Shown here: positions 60,683-64,000 of the stretch, one piece after another
Position numbering within the stretch: position 1 is the first letter of the stretch
Layout: each line of letters opens with the position of its first letter
Assembly (NCBI GenBank): GCA_018433595.1
Contig: JAHDQY010000009.1
Coordinates: 62,001-126,000, forward strand
Length of the DNA: 64,000 bases
Direction of reading: 5' to 3'
Source: Synergistales bacterium
GTDB taxonomy: Bacteria; Synergistota; Synergistia; Synergistales; Aminithiophilaceae
Made by a program: the position numbers and the translations under genes
The notes under the pieces: generated by a model
Told to the model about the DNA's origin: nothing
Databases searched by the model: none
Seen by the model: only the letters and a program-made list of their open reading frames with translations

Positions 60683-61405
60683 TTATTCCTCCTTGGCCGA
60701 CAGGCGGCGCCAGATCTCCCGGTAGGCACCGAGAACGTCCCCCAGATCCTTGCGGAAGCGGTCCTTGTCGAGGCGGTTGCCCGTCGAGCTGTCCCAAAAG
60801 CGGCACGTGTCTGGGGATATTTCGTCGGCCAGAACCAGCCTGCCCTCGCCGGTTCTGCCGAACTCGAGCTTGAAATCGACGAGGACGATAGAGCGCTTGC
60901 GGAAGAGCTCCTTCAGCAGTTCGTTAACCTTAAAGGAAATGGCCCTGATGATCTTCAGGTCCTCTTCGGAAGCCCATCCGAAGAGAAGGGCGTGATCTTC
61001 CGTTACGAGAGGATCGTCCAGGGCGTCGTTCTTGAGGTAGAGCTCCAGGAGAGGACGGGGAAACTCGAGCCCTTCCTTGATGCCGAGGCGCTTGCAGAGG
61101 GAACCCGTGGCGATGTTGCGTACGACCACTTCGAGGGGGATGATGGAAACGGCCTTGACGGCCTGCTTCCTCTCATCGATGCGTTCGACGAAATGCGTCT
61201 CGATGTTCCGAGACGCCAGATAAGCCAGAAGGTGGGCGCTGATCTCGTTGTTCAGCTGTCCCTTACCCTCCATGGTGGCCTTTTTCTGAGCGTTGAAGGC
61301 GGTCAGGTCATCTTTGTACTCGATGACGTAGAAGCCGTCTCTCTCCGTCGACCAGACTTTCTTGGCCTTGCCCTCATAAAGGAACTCCTTTTTCTCCCAG
61401 CTCAC
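60683..61405 (-). CDS. purC: SAICAR synthase
   Basis: PurC joins CAIR and aspartate. The 240-residue protein has FLYEGKAKKVW near the N-terminus, VEVVVRNIATGSL(C)KR-like PLEVVVRNIATGS, and the LADEISPDTCRFWD stretch. The start is GTG 61405, with GGGAGGGT upstream; the frame continues to 61468 without a site. It is the first gene of the pur operon, ~36 bases below the promoter. Confidence 0.95.
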   Translation of the reverse strand: MSWEKKEFLYEGKAKKVWSTERDGFYVIEYKDDLTAFNAQKKATMEGKGQLNNEISAHLLAYLASRNIETHFVERIDERKQAVKAVSIIPLEVVVRNIATGSLCKRLGIKEGLEFPRPLLELYLKNDALDDPLVTEDHALLFGWASEEDLKIIRAISFKVNELLKELFRKRSIVLVDFKLEFGRTGEGRLVLADEISPDTCRFWDSSTGNRLDKDRFRKDLGDVLGAYREIWRRLSAKEE

Positions 61406-61440
61406 GATAAACCCTCCCCGAAGTTGGAAAAGACGCTTAC

Positions 61441-61468
61441 ATTGTCTAGGTTTTTTTGTAAATGTCAA
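61441..61468 (-). promoter_or_regulatory. Promoter of the pur operon
   Basis: On the minus strand a perfect TTGACA (61468-61463), 16 bases with an A-tract, then GACAAT (61446-61441). The leader is only about 30 bases, so no purine riboswitch fits. Confidence 0.75.
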
Positions 61469-61884
61469 GGGATGCGACGCTCTTCTTCCGTAATAAATAG
61501 GGGGTATTTCCCTATAATGTCAGGTTCACGCCCTCTCCTCCACGCTTAAAGTCACGATTTAACTCTTATCCGCTTACTCTTCCTGTAGAGATTGCCCGGC
61601 AGGCCGGGGTCGCCCGAGTCATGTTTTCCCAAGGTGTCTGAGAACACGCAAAATTCCGTGCAGGTTTCAGGATCTAAAATTTCAAATCAATGTTATTGTA
61701 ACATTCCGGAGGGCCCACGCTTTTGGCAAAGAGGAGGATTCAATCCGTCTGACCGATGGCCGACCGGTAGCGAGTCGATCGGAGCAGATCTGCTTCGATC
61801 GGATCCGTCAGTGAGCTGACAGTTCCGGGGCCTGTCAGCTACAATAAAAAACAGCCCAACGAAAAAGATAAAAAGGAGTTTTTT
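61469..61884. other. Long intergenic region between purC and lepA
   Basis: About 415 bases without a gene I can support. It is AT-richer than its surroundings. It holds a TATAAT near 61520, a 26-base near-palindrome around 61775-61800 (TCGATCGGAGCAG with one mismatch), and the inverted repeat at 61815-61840 within the lepA promoter. No tRNA fold or known riboswitch was recognised. Confidence 0.5.
61816..61845 (+). promoter_or_regulatory. Promoter of lepA with an embedded inverted repeat
   Basis: CTGACA (61816-61821), 18 bases, then TACAAT (61840-61845). AGCTGACAG and CTGTCAGCT form 9-bp arms around 8 bases across the spacer, an arrangement that could serve as an operator. Confidence 0.6.
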
Positions 61885-63693
61885 ATGGACATCCGGAAGA
61901 TCCGAAATTTCAGCATCATCGCCCATGTGGATCATGGCAAATCGACTCTTGCCGATCGCCTGCTTGAGGTGACTCATACCGTTGAGGACCGGAAGATGCG
62001 CCAGCAGCTTCTGGACCATCTGGAACTGGAGCGGGAGCGGGGCATCACGATCAAACTTGTCCCCGTGAGGATGCATTACAGGGCTAAAGATGGTGTCGAT
62101 TATCTCCTGAACCTGATCGACACGCCGGGACATGTGGATTTTACCTATGAGGTTTCCCGTTCCCTGGCGGCCTCGGAAGGGGCCGTTCTCGTCGTTGACG
62201 CCGCCCAGGGGGTGGAGGCGCAGACCGTTGCCAACGCCTATCTCGCCGTCGATCAGGGTCTGGAGATCATCCCTGTCGTGAACAAGATTGATCTCCCGTC
62301 GGCACAGCCCGAGAGAGCGAAGCAGGAGCTGGAGGATGTCGTCGGCATCGACGCCTCCGGAGCGATTCTCGCCAGCGCCAAAGAGGGGCGCGGCATCGAC
62401 GAGATCCTTGAGGCGATCGTCGCCTCTGTCCCGCCTCCTGCCGGCAGCGCGGAAGCGCCTCTGCAGGCCCTCATTTTCGATTCGGTCTATGACAATTACC
62501 GCGGTGTCATCTGTTACGTTCGCATCGTCAACGGATCGGTTCGAGCGGGGCAGGAGGTGACCTTCATGGCGACGGGACTGGTCTACCAGATCGAAGAGGT
62601 CGGCGTCTTCCGCCCGCAGATGGCGCCCGTCGACGAGCTCGGCGCTGGAGAGGTGGGCTACATCGTTGCCAATATCAAAAGCCTCACCGAAGCTCACGTC
62701 GGGGATACGGTGACCGATGCCAGAAGGCCGGCTTCGGCTCCCCTTCCGGGATACCGCAAGGTGAAGCCCGTCGTCTTTTGCGGCTTCTACCCCATCGAAA
62801 GGGAGAATTACCCCCAGCTTCGAGAGGCGCTCGAGAAGCTTCAGCTGAACGATTCAGCCATCTTTTTTGAACCGGAGACGTCGACGGCCCTAGGGTTCGG
62901 CTTCCGTTGCGGCTTCCTGGGGCTTTTGCACATGGATATCGCCAGGGAACGTCTCCAGAGGGAATTCAACGTCGACCTTGTCGCCACGGCGCCGAACGTC
63001 GTCTATCACGTTCTGCTCACCGACGGCGAGGTCCGGGAGATTCACAGCCCGGCCGGATTGCCCGAGATCACACGAGTCGAGGAGATCCGGGAGCCGATCA
63101 TCCGGATCACTGCCTTCATCCCTTCCGACTATGTCGGTAAAACGATGCAGCTCTGCCAGGATCGACGGGGTGTCTTCGTCTCCATGGATTACATCACTCC
63201 CGAACGGGTCCGTCTCGTCTACGACCTCCCTCTGGCGGAGTTCATCATCGATTTCCATGACCGCCTCAAGTCGGCGACGCGAGGCTACGCCTCTCTCGAT
63301 TACGAGCAGCGGGGTTTCCAGGCTGCCGACCTCGTCAAGGTCGACGTCCTCATCAACGAGGAGCCTGTTGACGCCTTCTCCTTCATCTGCCATCAGGAGG
63401 CGGCTTTCCATCGTGGTCAGGCTGTCGTCCGCAAGCTGAAGGAACTCATTCCACGACAGCTCTTCGAGGTGCCTCTGCAGGCTGCCGTCGGCAAGAGAGT
63501 CATCGTCCGCCAAAACGTCAAACCCCTGCGGAAGGATGTCCTGGCCAAGTGCTACGGGGGCGATATCACCCGCAAACGCAAGCTTCTGGAGAAGCAGAAA
63601 GAAGGGAAGAAACGGATGAAGCAGATCGGTCGTGTCTCCGTCCCCCAGGAGGCTTTCCTTGCCTTCCTGGATGTCGACAGCGATGACGACTGA
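61885..63693 (+). CDS. lepA: Elongation factor 4 (LepA)
   Basis: LepA is a GTPase that acts on stalled or initiating ribosomes. The 602-residue length is typical. G1 AHVDHGKST is at 13-21, followed by [24 protein letters not shown] and NKIDLPSA, and the LepA C-terminal domain with [23 protein letters not shown] 61885 follows AAAAGGAG. The end overlaps hemW by 11 bases. Confidence 0.97.
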   Translation: MDIRKIRNFSIIAHVDHGKSTLADRLLEVTHTVEDRKMRQQLLDHLELERERGITIKLVPVRMHYRAKDGVDYLLNLIDTPGHVDFTYEVSRSLAASEGAVLVVDAAQGVEAQTVANAYLAVDQGLEIIPVVNKIDLPSAQPERAKQELEDVVGIDASGAILASAKEGRGIDEILEAIVASVPPPAGSAEAPLQALIFDSVYDNYRGVICYVRIVNGSVRAGQEVTFMATGLVYQIEEVGVFRPQMAPVDELGAGEVGYIVANIKSLTEAHVGDTVTDARRPASAPLPGYRKVKPVVFCGFYPIERENYPQLREALEKLQLNDSAIFFEPETSTALGFGFRCGFLGLLHMDIARERLQREFNVDLVATAPNVVYHVLLTDGEVREIHSPAGLPEITRVEEIREPIIRITAFIPSDYVGKTMQLCQDRRGVFVSMDYITPERVRLVYDLPLAEFIIDFHDRLKSATRGYASLDYEQRGFQAADLVKVDVLINEEPVDAFSFICHQEAAFHRGQAVVRKLKELIPRQLFEVPLQAAVGKRVIVRQNVKPLRKDVLAKCYGGDITRKRKLLEKQKEGKKRMKQIGRVSVPQEAFLAFLDVDSDDD

Positions 63694-64000
63694 GGGAGGG
63701 CGCGATTGCTCTCTCCGCTGCGACAGGGAGCCTCTGTCCCTTTACGTTCATATCCCCTTCTGCCGGAGCAAGTGTCCCTATTGCGCCTTTTACAGCGTTG
63801 TCCCCGGCGAGGGGGAACTCGACGCCTACCTGGAGGGGCTTGAAGGGGAGATCCTTCTCAGGCGGGAACGGATCGGCACCCCGGTCCCTCTCCGCTCCGT
63901 CTATTTCGGCGGAGGGACGCCGACAATCCTCGATGCGAGGCGGTGGGAGCGTCTTGTGGAGATGATGGAGTCGGCCTTCTCCTTCCGGGCGACGACGGAG
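63683..64000 (+). CDS. hemW: Coproporphyrinogen III oxidase-like radical SAM protein HemW, 5' part
   Basis: The window cuts the gene after ~106 residues. SLYVHIPFC with cluster cysteines C27-x3-C31-x2-C34 (FCRSKCPYC) and [11 protein letters not shown] match HemW, a heme-binding relative of HemN. Its place after lepA is the usual lepA-hemW pair. ATG 63683 lies inside the end of lepA. Real coproporphyrinogen oxidase activity is unlikely for HemW; the full length would be needed to rule out HemN. Confidence 0.92.
   Translation, partial: MTTEGGRDCSLRCDREPLSLYVHIPFCRSKCPYCAFYSVVPGEGELDAYLEGLEGEILLRRERIGTPVPLRSVYFGGGTPTILDARRWERLVEMMESAFSFRATTE

Noticed and set aside
61586-61620. Possible tRNA or small RNA gene in the purC-lepA gap (GCCCGGCAGGCCGGGGTC)
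   Set aside because: No TpsiC arm (GTTCGAATC) or cloverleaf could be built.
1-64000. CRISPR array, prophage, insertion sequence, attachment site or replication origin
   Set aside because: No spaced direct repeats, transposase, integrase, dnaA or DnaA-box clusters were found in reading the window.

Overview
The window is GC-rich bacterial chromosome with almost no non-coding DNA. It most likely comes from an anaerobic, amino-acid-fermenting member of the Synergistota (inference). Pointers are a short EF-Ts, a carbamate kinase, a branched-chain amino acid importer, an anaerobic (early cobalt insertion) cobalamin pathway with a cobalt chelatase predicted to be exported, a B12-domain-like radical SAM protein and an EFR1-type flavodoxin-ferredoxin. 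No phage, IS element, CRISPR array, tRNA or rRNA gene was seen.

Layout. 1-4.7 kb (+): rpsB (3' end), tsf, pyrH, frr, arcC, a CGGC-domain protein and hpf, separated by hairpin terminators and promoters. 4.98-13.7 kb (+): a packed run of pcrA-like helicase, coaE (with an extra C-terminal domain), a DHH-CBS-tRNA nucleotidyltransferase fusion, an M50 membrane protease, surE, archease and rtcB. 13.7-15.4 kb: argG behind a T-box leader whose specifier reads as AGA (Arg); an Arg-rich short ORF overlaps the T-box. 15.5-16.1 kb (-): lemA. 16.2-21.8 kb (+): cbiA, cbiB, cobD, an EFR1-type protein and a radical SAM protein. 42.0-21.9 kb (-): one very long operon led by a cobalamin riboswitch: cbiK, btuC, btuD, btuF, cbiC, D, E, T, F, GH, J, L, a membrane protein, hemA, sirC, hemC, cobA-hemD, cobQ, hemL, hemB and a cyclophilin. 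The two cobalamin gene sets converge on one shared bidirectional hairpin. 42.2-44.7 kb (-): typA and a UspA-like protein. 44.8-49.8 kb (+): livKHMGF. 49.8-51.2 kb (-): a radical SAM-GNAT fusion. 61.4-51.2 kb (-): the purine operon purC-S-Q-L-F-M-N-H-D-E. 61.9-64.0 kb (+): lepA and the 5' end of hemW.

How the genes work together. The hem/cob genes cover glutamyl-tRNA to uroporphyrinogen III (HemA, HemL, HemB, HemC, HemD), then sirohydrochlorin (CobA, SirC), cobalt insertion (CbiK), and the corrin ring to cobyric acid and adenosylcobinamide phosphate (CbiL, H, F, G, D, J, T, E, C, A, CobQ, CbiB, CobD). The cob(I)alamin adenosyltransferase and the lower-ligand assembly genes are not in the window. 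The purine operon holds every IMP-pathway step except PurK and PurB. Very short gaps, 4-nt ATGA/GTGA/TTGA overlaps and frequent GTG/TTG starts are typical of the whole stretch.
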